In this document: one piece after another, positions 51,018 through 61,728 of the stretch
Layout: the number at the start of each line of letters is the position of its first letter
Position numbering within the stretch: the first letter of the stretch is position 1
Source: Pseudomonas sp. B21-023
GTDB taxonomy: Bacteria > Pseudomonadota > Gammaproteobacteria > Pseudomonadales > Pseudomonadaceae
NCBI RefSeq assembly: GCF_024749165.1
Contig: NZ_CP087190.1
Location: forward strand, 4,065,501 to 4,129,500
DNA length: 64,000 bases
Direction of reading: 5' to 3'
Notes under the pieces: generated by a model
What the model saw: the letters and a program-made list of their open reading frames with translations, nothing else
What the model was told of the DNA's origin: nothing
Databases searched by the model: none
Made by a program: the position numbers and the translations under genes

Positions 51018-52151
51018 ATGTCTGTGTTTCTTGATGAGTTCGAGCAGGCGCCGGGCCTGTGTTACCTGAACCACGCGGCAATAGCCCCCTGGCCACGCCG
51101 GGCCGCCGAGGCCGTGGCGAGCTTCGCCCGTGACAATGTACGCCTGGGTGCCAGCGCTTATCCGGCCTGGCTGGCCACCGAACGACGCCTGCGCGAACGC
51201 CTGGCACGCCTGCTCAATGCCCCCACCAGCGGCGATATCGCCCTGGTGGGCAACACCTCCCAGGCGCTGTCGCTGGTGGCGTTCGGCCTGGACTGGCAGC
51301 CCGGCGACCAGGTCGTCATCAGCGACGAGGAGTTCCCCTCCAACCGCGTGGTCTGGCAAGCGCTGGCCAACCATGGCGTCGAGGTCGTTGAGGCGAACCT
51401 GGCCGGCGCCGATCCGGAAGCGGCGCTGCTCGCCGCCTGCGGCCCACGGGCGCGACTGCTCTCGGTCAGCGCCGTGCAGTTCGCCAGCGGCTTGCGCCTG
51501 GACCTGGCGCGCCTCGGCGTCGCCTGCCGTCAGCGCGGCGTGCTGTTCTGCATAGACGCGATCCAGCAGGTGGGCGCCCTGCCCTTCGATGTACAGCGTT
51601 ATCAGTGCGACTTCGCCATGGCCGACGGCCACAAGTGGATGCTCGGCCCAGAGGGGCTGGGCGTGTTCTATTGCCGTAGCGAACTGCGCAGGCAGTTGAA
51701 ACTGCACGCCTACGGCTGGCACATGCTGGAACACCTCGGCGACTTCGAGCGCCGCGAGTGGCAACCGGCACGCAGCGCGCGGCGCTTCGAATGCGGCAGC
51801 CCGAACATGCTCGGCGCCTGCGCACTGGAAGCCAGCCTGTCACTGCTGGAAGACGTGGGCATGGCGCTGGTCGCCGAACAGTTGGAACTGCGGGTCGAGC
51901 AACTGCATCAAGGTTTACTGGCGATCCCCGGCGTGCAGGTGCACAGCCCTGCTGACCCTTCACGTCGGGCAGGGATAGTCAACTTCAGCATTGACGGCCA
52001 GGCCAACGTCGACATTTATCGAGCCCTGAGCAATAACGGGGTAATTTGCGCCCTGCGAGGCCCTGGCGTGCGATTTTCCCCACATTTCTATACTGACCAG
52101 CGCCTGATCGACGAAGTACTGTGCCAGATCCGCCAATTGGCAATGCATTGA
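51018..52151 (+). CDS. Class V aminotransferase / cysteine desulfurase-like PLP enzyme
   Basis: A 377-residue PLP-dependent protein of the class V fold. The PLP lysine is Lys206 in MADGHKWMLGPEGLG; the phosphate/ring contacts include NTSQALSL (79-86), the aspartate in FCIDAIQQVGALPFD and the C-terminal RFSPHFYTD. The mobile-loop cysteine of true IscS/SufS desulfurases is not evident, so a kynureninase-like or isopenicillin-epimerase-like role is also possible. It is divergent from the TetR gene and ends before a clear terminator. Confidence 0.82.
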   Translation: MSVFLDEFEQAPGLCYLNHAAIAPWPRRAAEAVASFARDNVRLGASAYPAWLATERRLRERLARLLNAPTSGDIALVGNTSQALSLVAFGLDWQPGDQVVISDEEFPSNRVVWQALANHGVEVVEANLAGADPEAALLAACGPRARLLSVSAVQFASGLRLDLARLGVACRQRGVLFCIDAIQQVGALPFDVQRYQCDFAMADGHKWMLGPEGLGVFYCRSELRRQLKLHAYGWHMLEHLGDFERREWQPARSARRFECGSPNMLGACALEASLSLLEDVGMALVAEQLELRVEQLHQGLLAIPGVQVHSPADPSRRAGIVNFSIDGQANVDIYRALSNNGVICALRGPGVRFSPHFYTDQRLIDEVLCQIRQLAMH

Positions 52152-52325
52152 TCGCGCAAGGCGCTGCCTACGTATTCCAAATCTGTTTAAAAAACGATCA
52201 GCAGCCGCTGGCAGCACGCCAATCCTGGCCAATACTTGAAGTGTTGGCGCGGCACATCCCCCCAAGTGGCGCGCCGATAAAGGTGCCCAGGGACCGTGTA
52301 CCTTTGTTTTACTCCTAATGGTCTT

Positions 52326-52361
52326 AACCCGGATTCCCCCCCCAGAACCCGGGTTTTTTTT
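52326..52361 (+). terminator. Rho-independent terminator after the aminotransferase gene
   Basis: Stem AACCCGG (52326-52332) / CCGGGTT (52349-52355), with a run of eight T from 52354. It points with the plus strand and lies 175 bp after the aminotransferase stop. Confidence 0.8.
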
Positions 52362-52397
52362 GTCCGGGCCTCAAGCTTGGGGGGCTGCGCAGAGGCC

Positions 52398-53180
52398 TCA
52401 GGCCACCCGCGCCAGCGGGAACAAGCGCTTGAAATTCCCCGTGGTCTGCGCGGCCAATTGCTCGTAGCTCACACCGCGCAACGACGCCACGTACTCGGCC
52501 ACTTCCCGCACATACTGCGGCAGGTTCGGTTTGCCGCGGTGCGGGATGGGCGCCAGGTACGGCGAGTCGGTTTCCACCAGCAGGCGGTCCACCGGCACCT
52601 GCCGGGCCACCTCGCGCAGGGCATCGGCATTGCGGAAGGTGACGATGCCGGACAACGAGATGTAATAGCCCAGGTCCAGCGCGGCCTTGGCCATCGGCCA
52701 GTCCTCGGTGAAGCAGTGCAGCACGCCGGCCTGGGGCAGGCTGGCCTCGCGCAGCAGCGCCAGGGTGTCCTCACGCGCCGCACGGGTATGCACGATGACC
52801 GGCTTGCCGGTCTGCCGGGAGGCTTCCAGGTGCAGGCGGAACGAAGCCTGCTGCAATTCGGCGGCTTCCGGCTCGTAGTGGTAATCCAGGCCCGTTTCGC
52901 CAATGGCCACCACGTGCGGGTGGGCCAGTTCACGCAACAGCCACTCCAGGGCCGGCGTCTCACCGGGCGCCAGGTCGAGCGGGTGCACGCCCACCGAGCA
53001 ATCGACATCGGCGTAACGCTCGCTCAACGCCTTGACCGCACCGGCATTCTCGGCACTGACGCCAATGCACAGGAAATGCCCTACTCCACGCTCGCGGGCC
53101 GCCTGCAGGGCGGCGTCGAGGGAACCCTGATGGGCACTGAGATCGAGACGGTCGAGGTGGCAATGGGAATCTACGAGCAT
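52398..53180 (-). CDS. tatD: TatD-family metal-dependent hydrolase / DNase
   Basis: A 260-residue TIM-barrel nuclease: MLVDSHCHLD with the first metal His pair, GETGLDYHYE with the metal Glu, PVIVHTRAA, LHCFTED and the closing ETDSPYLAP with the metal Asp. It acts in DNA repair or RNA/DNA turnover. In P. aeruginosa pilZ lies between this gene and holB; here only 33 bp separate them. Confidence 0.92.
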   Translation of the reverse strand: MLVDSHCHLDRLDLSAHQGSLDAALQAARERGVGHFLCIGVSAENAGAVKALSERYADVDCSVGVHPLDLAPGETPALEWLLRELAHPHVVAIGETGLDYHYEPEAAELQQASFRLHLEASRQTGKPVIVHTRAAREDTLALLREASLPQAGVLHCFTEDWPMAKAALDLGYYISLSGIVTFRNADALREVARQVPVDRLLVETDSPYLAPIPHRGKPNLPQYVREVAEYVASLRGVSYEQLAAQTTGNFKRLFPLARVA

Positions 53181-53213
53181 GGGAACACGACACACATTAG
53201 GAAACGGTGGGAA

Positions 53214-54200
53214 TCAACGCATGCCCGGCAGCTGCACCCAGTGGGCGAGCAACGCTTCGAGCAGCAGTACACGATTGAGGTTGGCCTTGCCCAGCACCTT
53301 CTGGCGCTGCTCGAGAATCCACGCCTGGACCTCCAGCACCTTGGCCTGGCGGCTCTTCTGCGCCAGGTACTGCAACACCTTGCGCATATCGGGCAAGCCT
53401 AAACCCTCTTCGTCCTGGGTCAACTGATAACGCAGGATCAGGTGCGACCAGTCGCAGAACCAGTCGAACAGCAGCAACAGGGGCACCGCGTTCCAGGCTT
53501 CGGCCAGTTGGGTAGGCGACTGCTGCTGCTTGAGCAGCTTCTTCACCCCCTCGGTAACCAGCGCCCGTTGCTCACGCACGCCCTGGGCCTGCAGGCTGAC
53601 CGCCATCAGCGGCGAACCCGCGGCCAGGGTCAGCAGCTCTTCGCGCTCCTGCTCATCGCTGCCTTCGAGCGCGCCGGCCAGCCAGGCGCGGCTCTGTTCC
53701 AGGCTTGGCTGCGGGCAGGCGACCTGCTGGCAGCGACTCTTGATGGTCGGCAGCAGGCGGCTGGGCTGATGGCTGACCAGCAACAGCACGGTGTCGCCGG
53801 AGGGCTCCTCCAGGCTTTTGAGCAAGGCGTTGGAGGCATTGATGTTCATCGCCTCCACCGGCTCGATCAGCACCACCTTGCGCCCACCCTGCTGGGCGGT
53901 CTGCACCACGAACGACACCAGTTCACGCACCTGGTCGATCTTGATCGGCTTGTCGGCCTCCTCCGGCTCCAGCACGAAGTTGTCCGGGTGGCTACCGGCC
54001 TTGAGCAACAGGCACGACTTGCACTGGCCGCAGGCATCCAGGCCCTCTGGCTGCTGGCACAACAGGCGCGCCATCAGGCGTTCGGCCAGGGCCCGTTTGC
54101 CGATGCCCTGGGGGCCGTGCAGCAGGTAGGCGTGGGCGTGCCGGGCACGCCCGGCCAATTGCAGCCAGAGCGCCTGCTGCCAGGGGTAGGCCTCAGCCAC
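53214..54200 (-). CDS. holB: DNA polymerase III delta' subunit
   Basis: Clamp-loader subunit, 328 residues from a GTG start at 54200. It has an N-terminal AAA+ fold with a Walker A-like LLHGPQGIGKRALAERL, the zinc cysteines CGQCKSCLLLKAG, and NASNALLKSLEEPSGDTVLLLVS around sensor 1, with the family's SRC-type motif KSRCQQV. It overlaps tmk by 8 bp, as in related genomes. Confidence 0.93.
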   Translation of the reverse strand: MAEAYPWQQALWLQLAGRARHAHAYLLHGPQGIGKRALAERLMARLLCQQPEGLDACGQCKSCLLLKAGSHPDNFVLEPEEADKPIKIDQVRELVSFVVQTAQQGGRKVVLIEPVEAMNINASNALLKSLEEPSGDTVLLLVSHQPSRLLPTIKSRCQQVACPQPSLEQSRAWLAGALEGSDEQEREELLTLAAGSPLMAVSLQAQGVREQRALVTEGVKKLLKQQQSPTQLAEAWNAVPLLLLFDWFCDWSHLILRYQLTQDEEGLGLPDMRKVLQYLAQKSRQAKVLEVQAWILEQRQKVLGKANLNRVLLLEALLAHWVQLPGMR

Positions 54201-54825
54201 GGCAACGCTCCAGGATGCCCGGCACCAGGGCGTCGATGGCCTGCTGCACCGCGCTCAAGGGCTGCGCGGCGTCCAGCAGGCGATAGCGCTGTGGCTGCTG
54301 GCCTGCGCGCTGCAGGTAGGCCTGGCGCACCGCCTCGAAGAAAGCCTGGCCCTCCTGCTCGAAGCGATCCAGCCGGCCACGGGCCGCAGCACGGGCCAGA
54401 CCGACCTCCACGGGCAAGTCGAAGACCAGGGTGAGGTCCGGGCGCAGCTCGCCCTGCACAAAGCTCTCCAGGATGGCGATGCGCTCTACCGAAAGACCGC
54501 GGCCGCCGCCCTGGTAGGCGTAGGTGGCGTCGGTGAACCGATCGCACAGCACCACGGCACCACGGGCCAGCGCCGGGCGGATCACTTCGGCCAGGTGCTG
54601 GGCGCGAGCGGCGAACATCAGCAGCAGCTCGGTGTCGACTGCCATGCGCTCCTCGCTCGGCGCCAGCAGCAGTTCGCGGATGCGCTCGGCCAACGGCGTG
54701 CCGCCGGGTTCGCGGGTCATGACCACATCGACGCCCTGCTCGCGCAGGCGCGCCGCCAGATACTCACGATTGGTGCTCTTGCCCGCGCCTTCGGGGCCTT
54801 CCAGGGTGATAAACAAGCCGCTCAC
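54193..54825 (-). CDS. tmk: Thymidylate kinase
   Basis: Phosphorylates dTMP to dTDP. 210 residues: P-loop FITLEGPEGAGKST, TREPGGTPLAERIR with the DR-type substrate contact CDRFTDATYAYQGGGRGL, and the LID region ARGRLDRFEQEG with arginines in the LID as in E. coli-type enzymes. The ATG overlaps the mltG stop (ATGA). Confidence 0.95.
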   Translation of the reverse strand: MSGLFITLEGPEGAGKSTNREYLAARLREQGVDVVMTREPGGTPLAERIRELLLAPSEERMAVDTELLLMFAARAQHLAEVIRPALARGAVVLCDRFTDATYAYQGGGRGLSVERIAILESFVQGELRPDLTLVFDLPVEVGLARAAARGRLDRFEQEGQAFFEAVRQAYLQRAGQQPQRYRLLDAAQPLSAVQQAIDALVPGILERCRG

Positions 54826-55997
54826 GAGCGTTCCTTAGGGTCTACTGGCACCGACGTATCAGCCGGCGCGGATTCATCAGTGGGGGCCGGCGCGTCGCTT
54901 TCAGGTGCGGGCGCAGGGGCGGCGTCAGGCGTCGTCTGCGGTTCGGGCGTCGTCGGTTCTGCCTGCGGCGCAGGGCTCGAACGATAATCCGCCCGCCGCT
55001 TGATCTGGAACTCGCGCACCGCGCTGTTGTGATCGTCCAGGTCATCGGAGAACACATGGCTGCCGTCGCCACGGGCGACGAAGTACAAGCTCGAGCCATC
55101 GCTTGGGTTCAGCGCGGCGTGGATTGCCTCGCGCCCGACCATGGCGATCGGCGTCGGCGGCAGACCGGTCATGGTGTAGGTGTTGTAGGGGGTCGGCTCG
55201 CGCAGATCGGCGCGGGTGATTTTGCCGTTGTAGCGCTCGCCCATGCCGTAGATCACGGTCGGGTCGGTTTGCAACATCATGCCCAGGCGCATGCGCCGTA
55301 CGAACACGCCAGCAATCTGTCCGCGCTCCTGGGGAATGCCGGTTTCCTTCTCCACCAGCGAGGCCATGATCAGCGCCTGGTACGGGTCGCGATACGGCAG
55401 GTCGGTGCTGCGCTCGGCCCACTCCTTGGCCAGCACTTCGTCCAGGCGCATGTAGGCCTGCTGCAACAACTCGACATCGCTCATGCCGCGCACGAAGCGA
55501 TAGGTGTCAGGGAAGAAACGGCCCTCGGGGAACACGCCGGTATGGCCAAGCTTGTCCATCACCTCGGTATCGGACAGGCCTTCAAGAGTGTGCTTGAGCT
55601 TTTCATGCTTCGCCACCGCGGCGCGCACCTGGCGGAAGGTCCAGCCCTCGACCAGGGTGAGGTTGTACTGCACCACATCGCCACGCTTCCAGGCATCGAA
55701 CAACTGTCCCACGGTCATGCCCGGGGTCAGGCGGTATTCACCGGTGTGCAACGCCGTGCCGGACATATTGAAACGCCAGTACAGGCGCAGCCACAGCGGG
55801 TCATCAAGCAGGCCTTCGCCCTGCATCCGGTAGAACATACGGTTTGGCGTCGTGCCATTGGGCACGTCGAGCATGCGCTCCTGTGCCACTTGCAGCGGCT
55901 GCTCCAGGACCGAGTTGACCTTCCAGGCAGCCCAGCCAAGTGCCAGGCCGGCGAGGATCAAGCTCATTTCCAGCAGCAGCAGGAATTTGCGTCTCAC
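54822..55997 (-). CDS. mltG: Endolytic murein transglycosylase MltG (YceG)
   Basis: An inner-membrane lytic transglycosylase that cuts nascent glycan strands. 391 residues from a GTG start: one N-terminal membrane helix (FLLLLEMSLILAGLALGWAAW), a LysM-like domain, then the YceG catalytic core with the active glutamate in IMASLVEKETGIPQERGQIAGVF and YNTYTMTGLPPTPI. Beyond the usual end is a roughly 50-residue Pro/Ala/Glu/Thr-rich tail (PTTPEPQTTPDAAPAPAPES), an unstructured extension. Confidence 0.92.
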   Translation of the reverse strand: MRRKFLLLLEMSLILAGLALGWAAWKVNSVLEQPLQVAQERMLDVPNGTTPNRMFYRMQGEGLLDDPLWLRLYWRFNMSGTALHTGEYRLTPGMTVGQLFDAWKRGDVVQYNLTLVEGWTFRQVRAAVAKHEKLKHTLEGLSDTEVMDKLGHTGVFPEGRFFPDTYRFVRGMSDVELLQQAYMRLDEVLAKEWAERSTDLPYRDPYQALIMASLVEKETGIPQERGQIAGVFVRRMRLGMMLQTDPTVIYGMGERYNGKITRADLREPTPYNTYTMTGLPPTPIAMVGREAIHAALNPSDGSSLYFVARGDGSHVFSDDLDDHNSAVREFQIKRRADYRSSPAPQAEPTTPEPQTTPDAAPAPAPESDAPAPTDESAPADTSVPVDPKERS

Positions 55998-56000
55998 GAA

Positions 56001-56815
56001 TCAGGTATCCAGTAACGTACGGGCAACGGCCTGCAGTTTACGGGTGAGCGGCCCTGCCGGCCAGTTCAGCGCGGCGAATTCACGCACGGGCCAGACGCCA
56101 TAGACACTGTTGCAGAGGAATACTTCGTCAGCCTGCTGCAGCGCCTCGAACGGAAGGTCGCGCACCTGTGTGGGAATCCCCAGCAGCGCGGCCTGTTCCA
56201 GCAATGCCGCACGCATCACCCCGGCCACGCCACAACGGCTCAGGTCGGCGGTGAACAGTACGCCATCACGCACCAGGAACAGGTTGCTGTACACCCCTTC
56301 GATCACCCGCCCTTGGGCGTCACGCATCAAGCCTTCGGCAAACGCGCTGTCCTGCCATTCGGCACGGGCCAGTACCTGCTCGAGGCGGTTGAGGTGTTTG
56401 AGCCCGGCCAGCAGCGGTTGTTCCGCAAGGCGCGTCTCACAGGGGAACAGCCGCACGCCGAACTCGGCATGCTGCGTCGGATAGGCCGGCAAGGGGCCGC
56501 CTTGCAGGATACGCCGCGCCTGCGCCCCAGCCAGCGGGGCATAGCCGCGCTGGCTGTCGCCGCGGGTCAGGATCAGCTTGGCGACGCCTTCGCCCAGTTG
56601 CCGGGCGAATTGCAACAGTTCATTGCGAACCAGCGTCAGGTCGGCCTCGATCGCCAGGCGCTGGCAACCCAGCGCCAGGCGGTCGACATGCTGCGCGAGC
56701 AGGCTGGGCCTGCCGCCGCGCACGGCGATGGTCTCGAACAGACCATCGCCGTAGGCCAGGCCACGGTTCTGCAGATTGACCGCAGCCGCGTCCTGGCCAT
56801 CGACCCAGCTGAGCA

Positions 56816-56816
<1 letters not shown>
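56001..56816 (-). CDS. pabC: Aminodeoxychorismate lyase
   Basis: A class IV PLP enzyme that makes p-aminobenzoate for folate. 271 residues: GLAYGDGLFETIAVRGG at the N-terminus, the PLP lysine in GLKHLNRLEQVLARAEW, EGVYSNLFLV and the C-terminal DEVFLCNSVYGVWPV. The ATG is embedded in the fabF stop (ATGA at 56813-56818 region). It is the usual gene between fabF and mltG. Confidence 0.92.
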
Positions 56817-58060
<1,244 letters not shown>

Positions 58061-58149
58061 AGTACTCTCCTCATTTCCAAATAACAGAGTCTCTTGCCAG
58101 TGCACTTGCCATGGCGAATGGAATGGCAGCAAACCCCGGCTCTCGCAAA

Positions 58150-58186
58150 GAAAAAACCGCACGCCGGCAAAGGCAGTGCGGTTTTT
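58150..58186 (-). terminator. Rho-independent hairpin between acpP and fabF
   Basis: Stem CCGCAC (58157-58162) / GTGCGG (58176-58181) flanked by A and T runs on both sides, so it can work in both directions. On the minus strand it follows acpP directly, which would let acpP be expressed above fabF. Abundant acyl carrier protein is expected. Confidence 0.8.
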
Positions 58187-58214
58187 CCCGACAAGAAGCG
58201 TCGACTACAGCGTC

Positions 58215-58451
58215 TTAGGCCTGGTGGGCGTTGACGTAGTCGATAGCAGCTTGAACGGTAGTGATCTTCTCGGCTTCTTCGTCAGGGATTTCGGTCTCGA
58301 ATTCCTCTTCCAGAGCCATCACCAGCTCAACAGTGTCAAGCGAATCGGCACCCAGGTCCTCAACGAAGGAAGATTCGTTCTTGACTTCCTCAGCCTTGAC
58401 GCCCAGTTGCTCGGCGACGATTTTCTTGACGCGTTCTTCGATGGTGCTCAT
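58215..58451 (-). CDS. acpP: Acyl carrier protein
   Basis: 78-residue acidic carrier with the phosphopantetheine serine in LGADSLDTVELVMALEEEF. Carries growing acyl chains for fabG, fabF and lipid enzymes. It is a single small gene between fabG and fabF and is followed by its own terminator. Confidence 0.97.
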   Translation of the reverse strand: MSTIEERVKKIVAEQLGVKAEEVKNESSFVEDLGADSLDTVELVMALEEEFETEIPDEEAEKITTVQAAIDYVNAHQA

Positions 58452-58654
58452 ACCTAGTTTTCACTCCTAATGGACATATGTCAGGCAGCTGGCCGGTGAC
58501 CAAGTTTATAGGAAGACGCCTGCTTTTCAAGCGTAACGCGCCTTCCACCAAGTCACCGGGCCCTCTGCCCGGAATCTGGTTGCAGCTTTATAACGGATTT
58601 TAGGCTCGGAGTATGACTCTTTTTTGAAGCAATCCGTCACATTGAGTTGCGGTT

Positions 58655-59395
58655 TTACATGTACATCCCGCCGTTCACCGGCACGGTGGCGCCGGTGACA
58701 TAGGCTGCGCCGTCGGAAGCCAGGAAGGAAACCACTTTCGCGATCTCCTCGGCCTGGCCCAGGCGGCCCAGCGGAATTTCCTTCTGCAGGGCCTCGCGCT
58801 GCGCTTCTGGCAGCTCACGGGTCATGTCGGTGTCGATGAAGCCCGGGGTCACCGAGTTGACGGTGATGCCACGCGAGCCCACTTCACGAGCCAGGGCCCG
58901 GCTGAAGCCTTCCAGGCCGGCCTTGGCGGCGGCGTAGTTGGCCTGGCCGGCGTTGCCCATGGCACCCACCACCGAACCGATGCTGATGATACGACCCCAA
59001 CGCGCCTTGGTCATGCCGCGCAGCACGCCCTTGGACAGACGGTAGAGGCTGTTGAGGTTGGTGTCGATCACATCGAACCACTCATCATCCTTCATGCGCA
59101 GCATCAGGTTATCGCGGGTGATACCGGCGTTGTTGACCAGGATGGCCGGCGCGCCGAACTGCTCGCCGATGGCGCCCAGCACTGCGTCCACGGACTCGGC
59201 GCTGGTGACGTTCAGCTCAAGGCCGGTGCCGTTGATGCCGTGCTCCTTCAGGGTGGCGGCGATACGCTCGGCACCAGAAGCGGTGGTGGCGGTACCGATC
59301 ACGGTCGCGCCCTGGCGGCCCAGCTCGAGGGCGATGGCCTGGCCGATACCACGGCTGGCGCCGGTGACCAGTGCAACTTTACCTTGCAGGCTCAT
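58655..59395 (-). CDS. fabG: 3-oxoacyl-ACP reductase
   Basis: NADPH-dependent ketoreductase of the SDR family, 246 residues from ATG 59395. It has the cofactor loop GASRGIGQAIA, NNAGITRD, the active-site Ser, Tyr and Lys in IISIGSVVGAMGNAGQANY and AAKAGLEGFS, and a C-terminal YVTGATVPVNGGMYM. About 200 bp separate it from acpP. Confidence 0.96.
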   Translation of the reverse strand: MSLQGKVALVTGASRGIGQAIALELGRQGATVIGTATTASGAERIAATLKEHGINGTGLELNVTSAESVDAVLGAIGEQFGAPAILVNNAGITRDNLMLRMKDDEWFDVIDTNLNSLYRLSKGVLRGMTKARWGRIISIGSVVGAMGNAGQANYAAAKAGLEGFSRALAREVGSRGITVNSVTPGFIDTDMTRELPEAQREALQKEIPLGRLGQAEEIAKVVSFLASDGAAYVTGATVPVNGGMYM

Positions 59396-59411
59396 GCAAG
59401 CTTCTCCGAAT

Positions 59412-60350
59412 TCAGGCCAGCGCCGCACGGGTGGCGGCGACGGCGTCTGGGGTATTGAGGTTGTAGGTGGTCACGCCGTCGGCGCAACGCTTGTTCAGGC
59501 CAGCCAGGACCTTGCCCGGGCCGCATTCGACCAGGTTCACCGCACCGCGCTCGGCCAGCGCCTGCACGCACTCGACCCAGCGTACCGGCTGGTAGAGCTG
59601 CGCCAGCAGGTCCTGTTTGAGGGCATCGAGGTCGGCGGCGATGGCCGCGGTGACGTTCTGCACCACCGGGATCTGCGGCGCTTTCCATTCGATGGCATTG
59701 ACGGCCTCGGCGAAACGCTCGGCGGCCGGCTTCATCAGGGCGCAGTGCGATGGCACGCTGACCGCCAATGGCAGGGCACGCTTGGCGCCCTTGGCCTTGC
59801 ACAGCTCGATGGCACGATCGACCGCAGCCTTGTTGCCGGCGATGACAACCTGGCCCGGCGAGTTGAAATTCACCGCGCTGACCACTTCGTCTTCGGCGGC
59901 TTCGGCGCAAATCTCGACCACCACAGCGTCGTCCAGGCCAAGGATGGCGGCCATGGCACCATGGCCGGCGGGTACGGCTTCCTGCATGAGCTGGCCGCGG
60001 CGCTCGACCAGGCGTACGGCATCTTTCAGCGACAGGCTGCCGGCAGCGACCAGGGCGCTGTATTCACCCAGGCTGTGCCCGGCGACGAAAGCCGGCTGCG
60101 CGCCACCCTCCTCCAGCCACAGGCGCCACAAGGCGATGGAGGCGGTCAGGATGGCCGGCTGGGTCTTGTCGGTCTGGTTGAGTTGTTCTTCCGGGCCTTC
60201 CTGGACCAGTTTCCACAGGTCGTAGCCCAGGGCCTCGGACGCTTCCTTGAAGGTCTCGACGATTACCGGTTTTTCGGCGCCCAGCTCTTTGAGCATGCCC
60301 AGCGACTGGGAACCTTGACCAGGAAAGACGAATGCGAGGGATGCAGACAT
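59412..60350 (-). CDS. fabD: Malonyl-CoA:ACP transacylase
   Basis: Loads malonate onto ACP. 312 residues: FVFPGQGSQSLGM at the start, the nucleophile serine in VAGHSLGEYSALVAAG, and the histidine in VSVPSHCALMKPA. It lies 16 bp before fabG. Confidence 0.96.
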   Translation of the reverse strand: MSASLAFVFPGQGSQSLGMLKELGAEKPVIVETFKEASEALGYDLWKLVQEGPEEQLNQTDKTQPAILTASIALWRLWLEEGGAQPAFVAGHSLGEYSALVAAGSLSLKDAVRLVERRGQLMQEAVPAGHGAMAAILGLDDAVVVEICAEAAEDEVVSAVNFNSPGQVVIAGNKAAVDRAIELCKAKGAKRALPLAVSVPSHCALMKPAAERFAEAVNAIEWKAPQIPVVQNVTAAIAADLDALKQDLLAQLYQPVRWVECVQALAERGAVNLVECGPGKVLAGLNKRCADGVTTYNLNTPDAVAATRAALA

Positions 60351-60518
60351 TGAACAAGCCCTTATGATCTTGTCGTCGGATAGGGTGCGCCAGGCCGCGG
60401 GCCAGACGCGCAATCTGAAAGCTTGGATGGAGCGGCGGACCAAGCGGTCACATTTAAGCACTTCATGGGCGGTATGCCCAAAAGCTTTGCATTTCCAGTA
60501 ATGACCTCATCGCGCAGC

Positions 60519-61529
60519 TCAGGGCAACAAGTCTTCGAGACGCCCGTGCAGGCGCTGCGGCAGGTTTTCCTGGATCTCGATCAGCGCTCGCTGGATCGCG
60601 CTCTGCAAACCCTGCACGCCCGCCGAGCCATGGCTCTTGATGACGATGCCCTGCAACCCCAGGAAACTCGCACCATTGTGCCGCGCAGGCGCAAGGTCGG
60701 CCTGCAGGCGCTTGAGCAGCGGCATGGCCAGGGCACCTGCGGCTCGCGCCAACACCCCGCCACGGAACAGCGCCTCGATGCGGGCACCGATCATGGTCGC
60801 CAGACCCTCGCTGGACTTGAGCAGGATATTGCCGACGAAACCATCGCACACCACCACGTCCGCCTCGCCCCGGTACAACCCGTCACCCTCGACGAAGCCG
60901 ATGTAGTTCAGCCCCCGGGCGTTCTGCAACAGGCTGGCGGCCAGCTTGACCTGCTGGTTGCCCTTGATGTCCTCGGTACCGATATTGAGCAGCGCCACCC
61001 GCGGCCGATGCACGCCCAGAGCCTGGGCGGCCACCGAGCCCATCACGGCGAACTGGTAGAGGTTTTCCGCGCTGCAATCGACGTTGGCGCCGAGATCAAG
61101 CAACTGGCAGTAGCCGGCCTGGGTCGGGATCGCCGCCACCATCGCCGGACGATCAATACCGGGCAAGGTCTTGAGCACAAAGCGCGACAAGGCCATGAGC
61201 GCGCCGGTATTGCCGGCACTTACGCAGGCCTGGGCCTTGCCATCACGCACCAGTTCGAGGGCGATGCGCATCGACGAGTCCGGCTTGCCCCGCAACGCCT
61301 GCGATGGCCGCTCGTCCATGCCGATCACTTCGCTGGCCGCGACAATCTGCAGGCGTGCGCGATCCGCAGCCGCTAGGCCGCCGACAAGATCTTCAAGGAG
61401 GGAGGGTTGACCGACGAGGGTCAGGTGCAGCGAGGGGGTAGCCGATAGGCAGGCAATGCTAGCCTGGACAATGCTGCGGGGACCGAAGTCCCCGCCCATT
61501 GCGTCGATCGCGATGATCTGAGCGGACAA
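60519..61529 (-). CDS. plsX: Phosphate acyltransferase PlsX
   Basis: Makes acyl-phosphate from acyl-ACP for the first step of phospholipid synthesis. 336 residues from a TTG start at 61529, three bases after rpmF, typical of this pair. It has IIAIDAMGGDFGPRSIV, VSAGNTGALMALSRF and VVCDGFVGNILLKSSEGLA. Confidence 0.95.
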   Translation of the reverse strand: MSAQIIAIDAMGGDFGPRSIVQASIACLSATPSLHLTLVGQPSLLEDLVGGLAAADRARLQIVAASEVIGMDERPSQALRGKPDSSMRIALELVRDGKAQACVSAGNTGALMALSRFVLKTLPGIDRPAMVAAIPTQAGYCQLLDLGANVDCSAENLYQFAVMGSVAAQALGVHRPRVALLNIGTEDIKGNQQVKLAASLLQNARGLNYIGFVEGDGLYRGEADVVVCDGFVGNILLKSSEGLATMIGARIEALFRGGVLARAAGALAMPLLKRLQADLAPARHNGASFLGLQGIVIKSHGSAGVQGLQSAIQRALIEIQENLPQRLHGRLEDLLP

Positions 61530-61532
61530 GGA

Positions 61533-61715
61533 TTACTCGTCAGCGCCCTTGTCGATCACTTTGCGACCACGGTATACGCCTTCTGGCGAAACGTGGTGAC
61601 GCAGGTGTACTTCACCGGTGCTCTTCTCTACCGACAGAGCTTCTGCCGACAGGGCGTCGTGCGAACGGCGCATGTCACGGGCAGAGCGGGATTTTTTGTT
61701 CTGCTGAACAGCCAT
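61533..61715 (-). CDS. rpmF: 50S ribosomal protein L32
   Basis: 60 residues beginning MAVQQNKKSRSARDMRRSHD, the invariant L32 start, and ending GRKVIDKGADE. The C-terminal zinc cysteines of some L32 variants are absent, as usual in gamma-proteobacteria. Cotranscribed with yceD and plsX. Confidence 0.96.
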   Translation of the reverse strand: MAVQQNKKSRSARDMRRSHDALSAEALSVEKSTGEVHLRHHVSPEGVYRGRKVIDKGADE

Positions 61716-61728
61716 AATTGATTAACTC

